A DNA stretch of 64,000 bases from Setaria digitata (Eukaryota; Nematoda; Chromadorea; Rhabditida; Setariidae): the NCBI GenBank assembly GCA_003640385.1, contig RCAB01000233.1:1-64000 (forward strand). Direction: 5' to 3'. The translations under genes and the position numbers were made by a program. Below, piece by piece: positions 39,201 to 50,000 of this stretch. Under the pieces are notes generated by a model, which was not told the DNA's origin, ran no database searches, and saw only the letters and a program-made list of their open reading frames with translations. Within the stretch, counting starts at the first letter, position 1, and each line of letters opens with the position of its first letter.

Positions 39201-39905
39201 TTGCTTCAAATTGCTAGAGCAGAAAAAAAAAATCGGTGAATAAAATTTCTATTTTCTACACTAGTACTACCAGGAATAAATAAATAAACAAACAAATAAA
39301 TAAACGAGTAAATAAAGAAAAGAAAAAAGAAAATATTGGTAACTGGATATAATTAGCAATAATTCTATAAAAAAAATTGCTGTGAAAATCCCTTTTATTA
39401 TACTATTACCAGGAAAAATATATAAATTAATTAATAATAGATAAATAAATGAGTAAATAAATAAATTTTTTTATTTTACTATTACAATAATAAATAAATG
39501 GGTAAACGAATAAGTAAATGTGCGAATAATAAATAAGTAAATAAATGAAAAAAAAAAAGGAAAATATCAAAAACTGAATACAATTGGCATTGATTCCACA
39601 GAAAAATTTATTTGCAGAAATCGTTGTTTATTATACTAGATTTTTTGACCATTCTGTAAAAGTTAACTTTTATAAAAATTAATTTTAATCATTTTATAAA
39701 TTGGATTTATTTTTGGTCAAATTTTACAAACAGTTGTTGCTGTAGAAGGCATTTGTTGACAAAACAGCAATCCAGCCGTATTTGGAAGGCATCGTTCATC
39801 TGAACTACACTGTGCATCGCTGATACAGTACTTCACAAACTGTATGCTGTATGTTTGTGGATATACGATAAGAAGTGAAGCAAATAACAGCAAAACAAGA
39901 GACAT
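36266..39905 (-). CDS. Predicted secreted protein with eight CX5CX5C modules
   Basis: Minus-strand gene; exons in transcript order: 39905-39732, 39083-38987, 38502-38408, 38288-38168, 37988-37870, 37501-37385, 36968-36828, 36409-36266. Phases agree at all seven junctions and give 335 residues ending at TAA. Residues 1-20 (MSLVLLLFASLLIVYPQTYS) look like a signal peptide, so the product should be exported. The mature part consists of eight modules of C-x5-C-x5-C-x(8-15)-C, each starting with a pattern like C-x-x-D-A-x-C: CISDAQC, CRNDAQC, CYTDADC, CQSDMDC, CTADYQC, CRFNADC, CTNDYEC and CISDGDC. The last module has six residues between the second and third Cys. A linker of about 35 residues without Cys separates modules four and five. 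No transmembrane segment or GPI signal is seen. I do not recognise a named gene; small disulfide modules of this sort occur in nematode secreted proteins, possibly related to the EB module. The function is unknown. Confidence 0.8.
39270..39660. repeat. Diverged tandem duplication in intron 1 of the cysteine-module gene
   Basis: Two adjacent stretches share the same order: an AATAAATAAATA-like tract, then a GAAAATAT...AACTG...ATACAATTGGCA-like segment, then a TTTATTATACTA segment. The first is about 39270-39410 and the second about 39420-39645. They are well diverged, so the duplication is old. No exon is included. Confidence 0.6.
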
Positions 39906-40817
39906 TTATTTGTTTCTGCAATTATATCTAATTAAATGATTCTAAATTAGTGTTAAGCGTATATTAGAATGCTTTAGATATGAATGATTTTTGTTCAAAA
40001 ATTAAATTTTTTGATGAAAAAGTATCTGGAATAGAGTTACTTCCTTTTATTTAAAAAAAAAAAAAAAAGAAAAAAGAAAAAAAAGAAATCTTGGAAACCT
40101 AAGTCTCAGTCAAATGTAAAAATTTTACTAAGAAAATATCACTTTAATGTAATGAATTATAAAACATAGTTTCAAAATATGAAAAAATTAAGTAACCATG
40201 AACTGAAATATCCCCACAACTTTGATTCTAAATTATTTAAAAAATCAAATAAGAAAAGAAGTGAATTTAAATAGTCTCATGAACTAATTTTTCATAAAAT
40301 TAAGTTTAAGTTACGCAATGTTGAACGATTAGAACAATTTTTTTTTTTAGTTTAATTTTCTAAAATTAAACTAAAAAAATAAATTCTACGAAAGTGATAA
40401 ATTTCTATAAATTTCGCAACTCGCCAGTTAAAATTAAAGTCCGTAGGATTTAACCAATCTCAAATTTAAATACTTTCTTGAACAAATTATTTCTCGCCAC
40501 ATAAAGAGCTTAATGATGCGTTTTAAAATTTTTCTCGCACTATAGCCATCAAATTTGTTTGCATAATTGAATTAATTCACAAATCAAGTTTACCTTCACC
40601 TTTAATGCCTTAATGACTCATCCATATACCTCTTCTTTCTTTTTTTCGGAATGATTAAATGTTTTATTGTTATGGCTACTTATTAAGCACTCCATAATCT
40701 GAACTCTTTCTTTTTTGATATTAATTTATCAGAATGATGTATTATCTAATTATCAGAATAGTATATTATCATCAGTAATTTGCCACTGTCTCAGAATGGC
40801 TCTTTCTGAATCGATTG
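39906..40817. other. Region between two minus-strand genes
   Basis: It includes the presumed promoter of the cysteine-module gene (which reads leftward from 39905) and an 18-bp inverted repeat at 40342-40379. No gene seen. Confidence 0.55.
40342..40379. repeat. 18-bp perfect inverted repeat, 2-base loop
   Basis: Bases 40342-40359 are the reverse complement of 40362-40379, with CT between. The outer part is a T/A run, the inner part AGTTTAATTTT / AAAATTAAACT. It may form a cruciform or a short RNA hairpin; in such AT-rich DNA chance is possible. Confidence 0.85.
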
Positions 40818-41004
40818 TTATATTTCCCATTCATTTTTCTGTTTGTTACATTCATCGGTGTTAACATCGAATTTCTCCACAAGAATCCAATCCTCCTGTT
40901 CACAACTTGTTTGGTAATTGTTAGTAAACATTGTTGCTTCAGTGTTATTATCTTCGAATGATTCATGGGTTGATAATTGATCAAAACTATCAATGGAGTG
41001 ATTT
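40818..41004 (-). CDS. Orphan terminal exon, acidic protein with EDWILV motif
   Basis: On the minus strand, a CACCTAG acceptor at 41005-41010 opens a frame of 61 codons ending at TAA 40818-40820. The product is rich in Asp, Glu, Asn and Ser, starting NHSIDSFDQLSTHESFED and ending KQKNEWEI. Its composition is unlike the surrounding AT-rich noise, and the frame differs from a longer but less protein-like ATG frame over the same DNA (40772-41113). The segment EQEDWILVEKFD contains W-I-L-V after acidic residues, the shape of an LC3-interacting region, and resembles the WILV motif of the TP53INP family; this is only a suggestion. I could not find the upstream exon(s), which should lie beyond 41005. 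The gene model is therefore partial. Confidence 0.45.
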
Positions 41005-44000
41005 CTAGGTGATAATTAATAAAAGTGATACATTTGTTTTTCAATTGCTGTAAATAAACAGCGACAAAATTGAATTTATGATCTAAATAATTTTCTAAAA
41101 TGTTGAAGTACAAACATTTGAGAGTGTCAATATTTGCTAAGATTTTCGGATAGCCATCTGCTACAGTAAACCGAATACCGTATGCTTAGCTTGTGGAACA
41201 TGAAATCCATTATATTTGCAACTAAAGCATACTTCAAATTAAAAGATGAAATTGCAAAAGTGTGAAACATTATTGAGCTAAATAATTAACAGCGAAAATT
41301 AATTAATATATATGGCATAAATATTGAACCATGAGAATTCCGTCAAGAAATTTTTTCGCTAACCATTTTTTTTTTATGAAAGCGACTTTCGAAATATTTT
41401 AAAAGAAAAAAAAAAAACAAAATTTTAAGCTAACAAAGTGATTATTCATATGTCATTCATTGTTTTTTTTTTTTTAATATAATTATTTTCATAAATTATG
41501 TTTATTGTTTTTTTAAATCTCCTAGCCACACATTAATAAGAAAAATATAATAACAGCATTTATCTTTCAACTAAATAACATCTAAAAAGTAAAATTACTG
41601 CAATGTATTAATGAATCAACCAAAAATCATTGGAAACTACTTCATAGATCGATTTTCCATATAGCTATTTCATCCAGAATTCTTGTGCTACAAGCGTCTC
41701 ATCCAGAGATCCTTGTTGATGAATCAATTTTTTCTTTTTTTTTTTTTTTTTCTATATGCCATTCAAAAGTTTTGATAGACGAAAAAAGCACTTCATCGTG
41801 AATGCATGACAAAGTAAACAGAAGCCAGATGATAGTAGAAATGAGCAATAGTGAACTGAAGAAAGTCATTCCGCTGAATCTTCACGGACATTTGCCGTAA
41901 AACGTCATGCATCGATGGAATGATCGAAACGAATAAAATTTATCACGCATATTTTTCCAACAATTTTGAAAATATGCAGCTGGGAGAAAAGGAAATTAAT
42001 TTTGTTCTGCCCTAACAAAAATAATTAATGAACTTATTTACAGTAGTTTGTCGATTTATTTGAATTGATTATCACATAGAAGAAAAAAATTTTCTCTAAC
42101 TTTAATTTCTCATTCATTTTTTTTTTCAATCTTTTTTTCTTATGATAGCAGTAAAAAATTAAAAAATAACGATATTTAAATAACTTTGTTTTCTTTTTTT
42201 TTTGACGAGGTAATCAATATTGCTATATTTTACTACAAGAAATTTCTTATTTGATGGACCAAAATAAAAATGAGCAATCCGTACAGTTTTTCTTTTTTAA
42301 TTGTTATTCTGATCAGTGTATTGTAAAAGTAAAATGCAATAATATTATTAATAACAAAAAATGATATAATTAATAAATTTAGAGTTTGGGACAGATAAAT
42401 AACTAATGTATACATCTGAAAATTCAATTTTTTACTGTCAAGTTTATTATTACATAAATTTCACATGAATTATCGATTACTGCTAATTTTTTCTCTCTTT
42501 TAATTAATATCAGTAAAATTTTAAAAGTAACAAAAATTTATTGCAGTAACGTGCACACCTGTTTGAATCATTTTATAGGTGAGAATAATCAAAGATGTAA
42601 TCGTATCGAGAAGAAAATAATTGCAGCAATAGTTGTGAAAGAGATTAATTACTTGTGCACAAATACGACATCTTTTATTTTACAAAATTTAAGAACAGTT
42701 TCGTGAAATATTTGTTTTAAATTACACTTCAATAATATTTGCTAGAAAAATTTTAGCTATAATTTATTCTAAATCAATTTGATGCAAAATTATTTTATAA
42801 CTGTTTTACAAATAATTAATATAAGCAAAATTTTTGCCATATTTTTTTAAATTAACAGGAAAAAAACGAAATTAAATTAAATTAAAACTGGGAAAAAACA
42901 TCTAAGGAAATGGGAAAAAAATGCAAAATTATATATTCAATAAAATGTGTGAAGTTTTTTTTTTTCGAAGCTAGTTATCAAAATTTTTATCAAAAAAAGT
43001 AACAATTTTCGATTTACGCAATAGTAGTAGTGATATTATTTGCTGTTATCATATCAGATTTTCCATCTCAGTCTAACTCATCGTTAGTTATCTATCCGGT
43101 TTGAATACTTATGGAAGGAATGCTACAGTGCTAAGTGAAGCTAAGTAATAAAATTCTTCAAAATTTTAGATCTAATCTTTTTTTTCTAATAATTTTTTTA
43201 AATACTATTTAATTGATCAGCGAAGTTAGTTCATTAGTTTCAGTGCATTGTTTGCATTCAATTATAATCGCATCGATATGTTTTATAGCTTTCATTTTTT
43301 GCTTATTATCACAGTAAAATTAATTGTCAGTGGTTTTAATTATTTTTATTTCTATTTTCATTTTTTTCTCTTTTTCTTACTTTAACATGAATGTGTATTT
43401 AAATTGTTCTAAATTATACATTGGTACAGCAAAAATTAAATCAAATATCTTCCGTTTTTTTTTTCTTTCAATTCATTCAGTTATTTGAACGAATGCACAT
43501 ATTCTTATCATATTTATCAGTTCAATTCTTGGAACTAATTTTCCTATATTAATTGTTAATAATAGCAAAAAAATTATGCCTTAAACCACTTCAATAAATA
43601 ATTTGATGTAAAATAAAATACGCCACGTAATGAATCTGAATAACTGTTGCAGCATGTTTTAATTTGGAATATGTTTGAAAAAAAAAAAAATTAATTTCTT
43701 AAAAAATGTTCAAAAAAAAAAAATTAGACCATATTCATAAATATTTCTGCACAAACGATCAAAACATCTTTACCGTATTGCTGCAGTTAATTATCAGTAA
43801 ATAGGAAAAAAAAATCAGTTTAAAGAAAAAGTTATATAATATAATTGAAAATTTTAAAGTTAACTTTTTCACAGGTAATCTTTGCTGCTATCTTATCATA
43901 ATTCCATTGCTTCAGTAATCTCTTCTAGAATCATTTAGACCATGATGAATTATTTGAAAGATAAATTTCATATTCTCATTTTTTCAGTGAAGATATGAAA

Positions 44001-44932
44001 GGATGTCGAGAGTGTGTTCTTATTTATCAAACAGTGATAACAATCATTCAGTAGTGAAAGTAATTCTTCGTTAGTGTTTTATTCGGACATACTCACATGT
44101 CAACCAACATCAAATTTATTTTTTGATTCAAATTAATCAAATTGAAATGAGGCGCACATTTTCAATTTCTTTCTTTCAAGCCTTAATTTTAAACAATACT
44201 TTTTTCTTTTTCTTTTTTGTTTTGCAACTAATAATGGAATAAATTTGAACTGAATAATAATTGAATAAACTGTTAGGCACAGAGGTCAAAAACATAATTA
44301 CAAAAATTATACAGTTTAGAGAAACGTTATATTACATGAAGAATATAAATGTAATTAATAATGAGAACAAAATTTTGGAAAAAATCTTAGAAAAAAATAT
44401 AAAATAAAGGAAAAGAATTTTTGTAGCAAAATTTTTGAAAAGAGTTTTGAAAAAAGAGTTTAAAAAATTTACAAGAAACTAAATAGATAGAAAGAAAGTT
44501 TTAAATTTTAATCTCATAATTAAGCAATTATTCAAGACTCTCATCTCGTTTTTGTAGCCTGATTGCTCCATTACTCCATAATGAAACCAAATTTCTTTTC
44601 TTCTCTTTAAACAATTACTTTATTTTATTTTAATCAGTTTCTATTTCGGCATAGTCTATTTATTTCAAATAGTTTATTCTAATCTTTTTTCTTTTTCATT
44701 TCAGCTTAGTTTAAATTGCTCAATCAAATAGCTTCTAAAATGTAGCTTTTTTGGTCTAGGAATTTTATTGCTTAATTTTTTTTCCTTGTTTTTTTTTTTT
44801 TCGTTAAATTTGAATAATTTGAAGAAGAAAATATCGTGTCGAGTTCGGAAAACTTTTGTTAAATTTGGAACAACGGAAAAAGAACAAAATGTATTTCGAT
44901 GAGAGAATAAGTTTACGGATTTAAATGAATTT
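41005..44932. other. Region without a supported gene
   Basis: AT-rich DNA with many homopolymers. Upstream exons of the orphan exon at 40818-41004 should lie here but none could be defended. A minus-strand frame at about 41725-41665 (containing SLDETLVAQEFW) is short and lacks clear splice partners. The ORF at 42233-42427 is hydrophobic AT-driven sequence. Confidence 0.5.
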
Positions 44933-45706
44933 TCATTTTATTCTTAATTTATCTAAAATGTTAAGATCAATTAATCGCAACCATGGAAATTTCTGTTGAC
45001 GATGATGGTAATGATGATGATGATGATGGTGATGAGGATATTGTTGTTCAGGATGAGAATGATAATAACTAGAATAATCATCATTTCTTTCACGATATTG
45101 ATAACGCTGATTTTTTTGATATTGTTCATTTCGCTTCCTAAAAATACTAGTAAATCATCATCCAACTGTTCAAAATAGAATCTTTGTTTGTTTTTTTTTT
45201 TTTTTTAAATTAAAATTTTATCTAAAACAAAAAGAGGAAAAAAAAGAGGGTGCCATTCCATCAATATTTTAAATGTTATTAGAAATTTATTTAAAAGAAT
45301 TTTTAAAAAGTTATAGTAGATCTAAACTGCTTAAAATATATGAAAATAGTTAAACAACTCGTTCATTACTTAGCATATCACATATAAGCAGCTGTAATTT
45401 TACGAAAAATTTTTGTACTACATTTAATTACTCATAAAAAAAATATTTCCTAAGCAAAACGAAATTTTAAGATGAAATTTAGTCAAAAGTTCTACGATCA
45501 ATTACGATTAATAATTTAATTTCTTATTAAAACAATAAAAAAAAAACTTGCAAAAAATTTCGTAAACGTCCACCATCATGACTGCTCTGTGACATCATTA
45601 CAAGCCCTTCTTCATCCCAATCGTTATCACTTTCAGCTCTTGTCATTATCATTATCAAGGTGTCATTCAGTATCAGAAATGACAATAGTATAATTTTCAT
45701 CAACAT
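44933..45706 (-). CDS. Small predicted secreted protein with His-rich tail
   Basis: Minus strand, two exons: 45706-45552 and 45137-44933, giving 119 residues. Exon 1 starts 13 bases after a TTTCAG acceptor and encodes a hydrophobic signal-like segment (MLMKIILLSFLILNDTLIM..) followed by an acidic part (ESDNDWDEEGLV). Exon 2 is Tyr/Gln/Arg-rich, contains YPHHHHHHHYHHRQQ and ends in KFPWLRLIDLNILDKLRIK. The two join in frame only if the intron starts with GCAAGT, a consensus GC-AG donor, at 45551. The nearby GT donor four bases on, with the AACAG acceptor at 45166, would instead give an isoleucine-rich tail that looks like noise. The His cluster might bind metal, which is inference. Family not recognised. 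Confidence 0.5.
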
Positions 45707-46125
45707 TTTATTGAATCTGAAATTTTAAGAAAAAATTTTCTCAAAACTGCAAATACTTCCTTTTATAATGCTTTATTAATAAGAACAAGCGGATGGAAAA
45801 AATAGAAAATTTGAATTTGAGTAATCTAAATTTAAATTTATAAATAGTACTTTAAGTGATCATTTTTTTTTACAAATTTAAATAGCATAATATCAGGGAG
45901 CTGAAGAGCTTAATTAATTAGCATTTGATTTTTGGTATGAATAATGAAGAAAAAAGAAGCATTGAAATTAGCAAAAAAAAAAAAAATGCTAAAAGATTAT
46001 TTAAGGGTCACAATTAATTAAGCATTATTTGAAAAAAATTTAAAAACTTAGCATGCTTACAATAAACAATTTGCAAAGCTTTATGCTAAAACTTGTTATG
46101 ATTAACATTTTATCTAGTAAATAAT

Positions 46126-46209
46126 TTACCAGTCTACGGCATTCATGTTTTCCACGTTAATGGCAAAAATTATGCTAAGGAATGCTGATAAAACCAGCTC
46201 TGATATCAT
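46126..46209 (-). CDS. Possible 27-residue signal-peptide-like ORF or upstream exon
   Basis: On the minus strand ATG 46209-46207 opens MISELVLSAFLSIIFAINVENMNAVDW and stops at TAA 46126. It resembles a signal peptide. The stop overlaps a GTAAAT donor-like site (TG|GTAAAT), but joining it to the next acceptor (before 45719) makes a TGA, so it cannot simply extend into the His-rich gene. It may be a 5' exon with an upstream ORF, a separate tiny peptide, or chance. Confidence 0.25.
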   Translation of the reverse strand: MISELVLSAFLSIIFAINVENMNAVDW

Positions 46210-46604
46210 TTTATCATATTTCAACACGCATAATCCATCAAAAATATCTAAAAATACGATTTATTATTGATTAACAAAATAGGTCATTATCTTTAACAAT
46301 TTTGCTTCTACTGGAATATATTTTCCATTTTTTAAAATTGCATGTTAATAATTTTAGAACATTCGAACAGTTCTTTCGTTCTACAATCGATATATTAATT
46401 AATCAATTAATTAGTTTATTTTTTATTATTACTATTATGATTTTTTTTTTTTTTGCCAAAGATCAAAGGAGAGCTTACTAATTTAAGTTCGGAATATTTT
46501 TGAGTTTTATCTGTTTCTCTTTTTTTTTTTTAATTCCTTTTGTATAATGGTAATATTTGTGTAGATAAACAATGATTGATTAGGAGAGCCAGGTTTTTTT
46601 TTTT

Positions 46605-46692
46605 TTATAAAAAAGAATATTTTGAATTAAATTAATTGCTTGGTTTTCATTTAATCAAAGTGATTGCATAAAAAAGAATATTTTGAATTAAG
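46605..46692. repeat. Short direct repeat, about 22 bp
   Basis: ATAAAAAAGAATATTTTGAA occurs at about 46606 and again at about 46669 in intergenic DNA. Confidence 0.7.
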
Positions 46693-46883
46693 AGAAAATA
46701 TCTTATCTTTTTCCTTTATCACCAAAATGTTAAAATGACGCTGTTAACTTATCAGTTATCATGTTATCTGATACTAAAACTTTAAAATAACAGTCATTGC
46801 AATGATTAAATTATTCTCATATTTAATGCTTTCAAATAAGTTAAAAAAAAAAAAAATTGAAAAATTGTTGTAATGTCATCTTC

Positions 46884-47057
46884 ACGTGTCAATCTTACTG
46901 ATGGTGGTGGCGTCTGAACGTGAGATTCCTTAGCAATAATATCATAAGGACGTGATTAAACGTGTCATTTGTCGGCAGTGATGGAATCTTAACGTGTCGA
47001 AACGTGTCATTTGTCGGCAGTGATGGAATCTTAACGTGTCGAAACGTGTCATTTGTT
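46884..47057. repeat. 42-bp tandem repeat in an ACGTG-rich cluster
   Basis: A 42-base unit starts at 46958 and 47000 (identical copies) and again at 47042 for about 16 bases. Each unit carries ACGTGTC twice, and three further ACGTG sites lie just upstream (46884, 46918, 46950), making eight ACGTG cores in about 165 bases, all in the same orientation. The tract lies between the minus-strand genes and the long spacer before cut-1. Confidence 0.9.
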
Positions 47058-49267
47058 AAAGAACTTATCATCCTGAAACTATCTGGGGTGTGCTTAATTA
47101 TATTATTTCATAGATTCGATATCAGATATTTTCTGTATCAGCACATTATCTAATTGATTATGAGAGGGCTTATAAATAATATAAACAAAATTATGATCTA
47201 TTATCGTAAAAGAGAATGCAATAAACAAAAATTTTTAAAGTGAAAAAGAAAATTGATGAAACTTTGCCATGCCTGATGTTTTAATTGTGTTAATTGGCAA
47301 ATAAAAAATTAATTCCAATAAATTTTGACTTGAAAAATTCAATTAACCTGTAATTTTAATTAAAATTTTACTGATCACGATTAAACCTTAATTTAAATTA
47401 CTTAATATGTCTATAAAATGCGGAGTGTAGTCAAGAATTTCTTTCATTTCAATTTTGAAATTTCAGATCCCATTAAACTTTATTGGTTTTGACACAAACT
47501 GAACTCTTTCTTCTTTACTTTAAGAATAATTTTATCAGTAATCAGTAACAGTTTGCTTGTGCTTTGATAAATTAAAGAGAAGTTTTGCAAAAAAAAAGCA
47601 AGAAAAATTTTTCGTCTAAAATAAACAATATCATTCTGAAATAAATCAAACGTGGATAACTCGAAAAGGAGCCAAATTTGCGATGAAGTTTGATTAGATA
47701 GTTCCTGTATTTGAAATTGCCAAAAAAGCCGTAAAGATATGCAAAAAAAAGAAGTAATAAATGATATGATATTGATAATAAAATGCATTATATGGCTAAA
47801 TTTATAGCTTTCACGAATTTCAGCAGTTTTTTTTTTTTTTTTCATTTTTAATCTAAAATTTTACAAAATGGTTTTGTAGTATGTTTATGAAGCAAATGCG
47901 TTTCTTTTTCGATTTATAAAAAATTAATTTTAATTTAAAGCATTTGGAAGAAACAGAGAAAAAATCAAAGATGATGAATGGTTGCAAAAATTGCACTATG
48001 CTAATAAAGGCAGAAATGATTTGATATAGAAAAAAGTTTATTCAAAATGCATAGAAATATCAAATTACACTAATTTAAATTATCGGAATATGGTTGTAGC
48101 TTCTAACTGGCAGACAATAAATTTGCTAGTATTTGCAATTTAAACTTTTTGCTTAATTGCAAAATTTCTCACGATCAGTAAAGGATAATCTCTTATTAAT
48201 TTTTGATCATTTTTATCAAAAATTTTGCTATATAAAATTTGAATATATTGCAATGAATAAAAAAAAAGCTTGAATACATTAATTCTTTAAAATTAATAAT
48301 AAATGTTCGAGAAAAAAAAAAGTAAAAGCAAAAATGAGAAATCTTGGTGAGATTTTTATCTTTTGTATTTAATAGAAGGATAAAAAAAAAAAAGAAAAAA
48401 CCTCACGATCAACAATTTATAATATTTAAAAAAGAGTCGACTACAATCAAGAAAAGTTAATTGATATTAATTAATAATTAATTTTTATATCTTATTCGCG
48501 AACATGCCGCAAAATTTAAAATAAATTTTGAAAAAATATTTCTACTTGAAAAATTTCAAACCTAAAATTAACTTCATATTCGACATGCATAATTATTTTC
48601 AGTGTAATAAAAGTTACGAAAACGAAGAATTATCTGTTGCTTTGCTAATATCTCTTTTTCGAGTATTTCCTATTGCAATATCTACATTGTATTTTTAAAT
48701 GAATAAAGTTACTCATTAAATTCAATTTTGTGAATTCAAATTCTTGCGACAAATTAGTCTTGAAAAACATTATTTTGCCTCCGGCAACAATAATAGAATC
48801 GTAAGATAAAAAAAAAAGTGAATTACGGATAACCCAAATTTCGATTATCCCTGTTTACAGATATTTATTTCTTTTTTCGTGTATTATCAATTCCTTTGGC
48901 TGATCGCTGATCTGATTAAATGATTAAAAATTTTCGAATTTCTAAATCAGATAAATAAAATTAAACGTAAATTAAACCTAATAGGCTATACATAGAATAA
49001 AATTTGAAATGAAGAAATTTTTTTTTTCTTGTTTTATTTTGAGTGATTTATTCTTTTTTATTTGTTGCATGCATATTTTTGTTTGTAATTTTTTTAGTTT
49101 ATAAATTTTGAAAAAATGTGGCCATTAAATTTAATTATTATAATTTTTAACTAGGATGAAATCATGCATGCGCTTACATATGCATATGTCTACGTTAACA
49201 ACAATAATTAATTGGTAGTGAACAAAAGTTAGTATTTAAATTTCAATTTTTTTTTAATTTATAAATG

Positions 49268-50000
49268 ATTTACAATATCAAATCACTACGTGAACGATAA
49301 ATGTCATTTTCCTTTTCACGATAACTCTCGATGATCTCTTAGTGATGATATTAACAAAAGATTCATTTAAAAAAATAAAAAATAAAAAATAAAAAAAAAG
49401 ATAAAGATTAATGCCGTCATTTCAATAAATGATAAGAATTATCACCACAACGATTGCAATATCAGTCATAATAATATTAAAATATCAAATCATCGCATGA
49501 ATGATGGATGCAATTTTCCTTTTCTTGACAAATCTGGATGATCCTTTAATGGTGACAGTAATGACAATGGCAAAAGATTCGTTCAAAACAAAACAAAAAA
49601 AAAAAGTAAAAATTAAAAAATAAAAATAAAGATAATATAGAAGAAAAGATCAATGCTTCATATCAATTTTTTTTTTTTACGTTTCTGATAATGATAATGA
49701 TATTCGCATGGCTAATTAATATAAGATTTATCACAATAAGGTTTTTTTTCCTTTTTTTTTGCATCAACTATGATAATATTAAAAATGACAATTCAAAATA
49801 TGAATGATAAGCATTATTTTCTCATTCTTGATGTCTCTTGATGACCCTTTGATAACGATAATAACAATAGTAAAAAGTGACTTAAAAAAAAGACAAAACA
49901 ACAATTAATGATGAATGACATTGTTTTATAAATTCTTTTTTCGTTTTCCTGATAATGATATTCAAAAGTTAACTGATAAAGAGTAACGAATATCACTTTG
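49268..50000. repeat. Three diverged tandem copies of a 210-300-bp unit
   Basis: Copies start near 49272, 49483 and 49790. In each, an ATATCAAATCA-like start is followed by a GAATGAT(G/A)A..CATTTTC segment, a CTTGATGA(C/T)C(C/T)TTT..TGATAA(T/C) segment, a GACAAT(G)GCAAAAGATTC-like block and an A-rich tail. Similarity is clear by eye but far from identical. No coding content seen. Confidence 0.6.

Noticed and set aside
40772..41113. 113-codon minus-strand ATG frame
   Set aside because: It overlaps the more protein-like acidic exon in another frame, and its own sequence crosses an acceptor-like site with no features.
44971..45165. Isoleucine-rich minus-strand frame
   Set aside because: The alternative frame of the same DNA gives a hydrophilic His-rich protein with a proper C-terminus. 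The Ile run is the ATG/ATC repeat read in another frame.
47480..47845. 121-codon minus-strand open frame
   Set aside because: It begins in a Lys run, has AT-driven Phe/Ile/Ser/Lys composition and no motif or splice context. Kept as noise.
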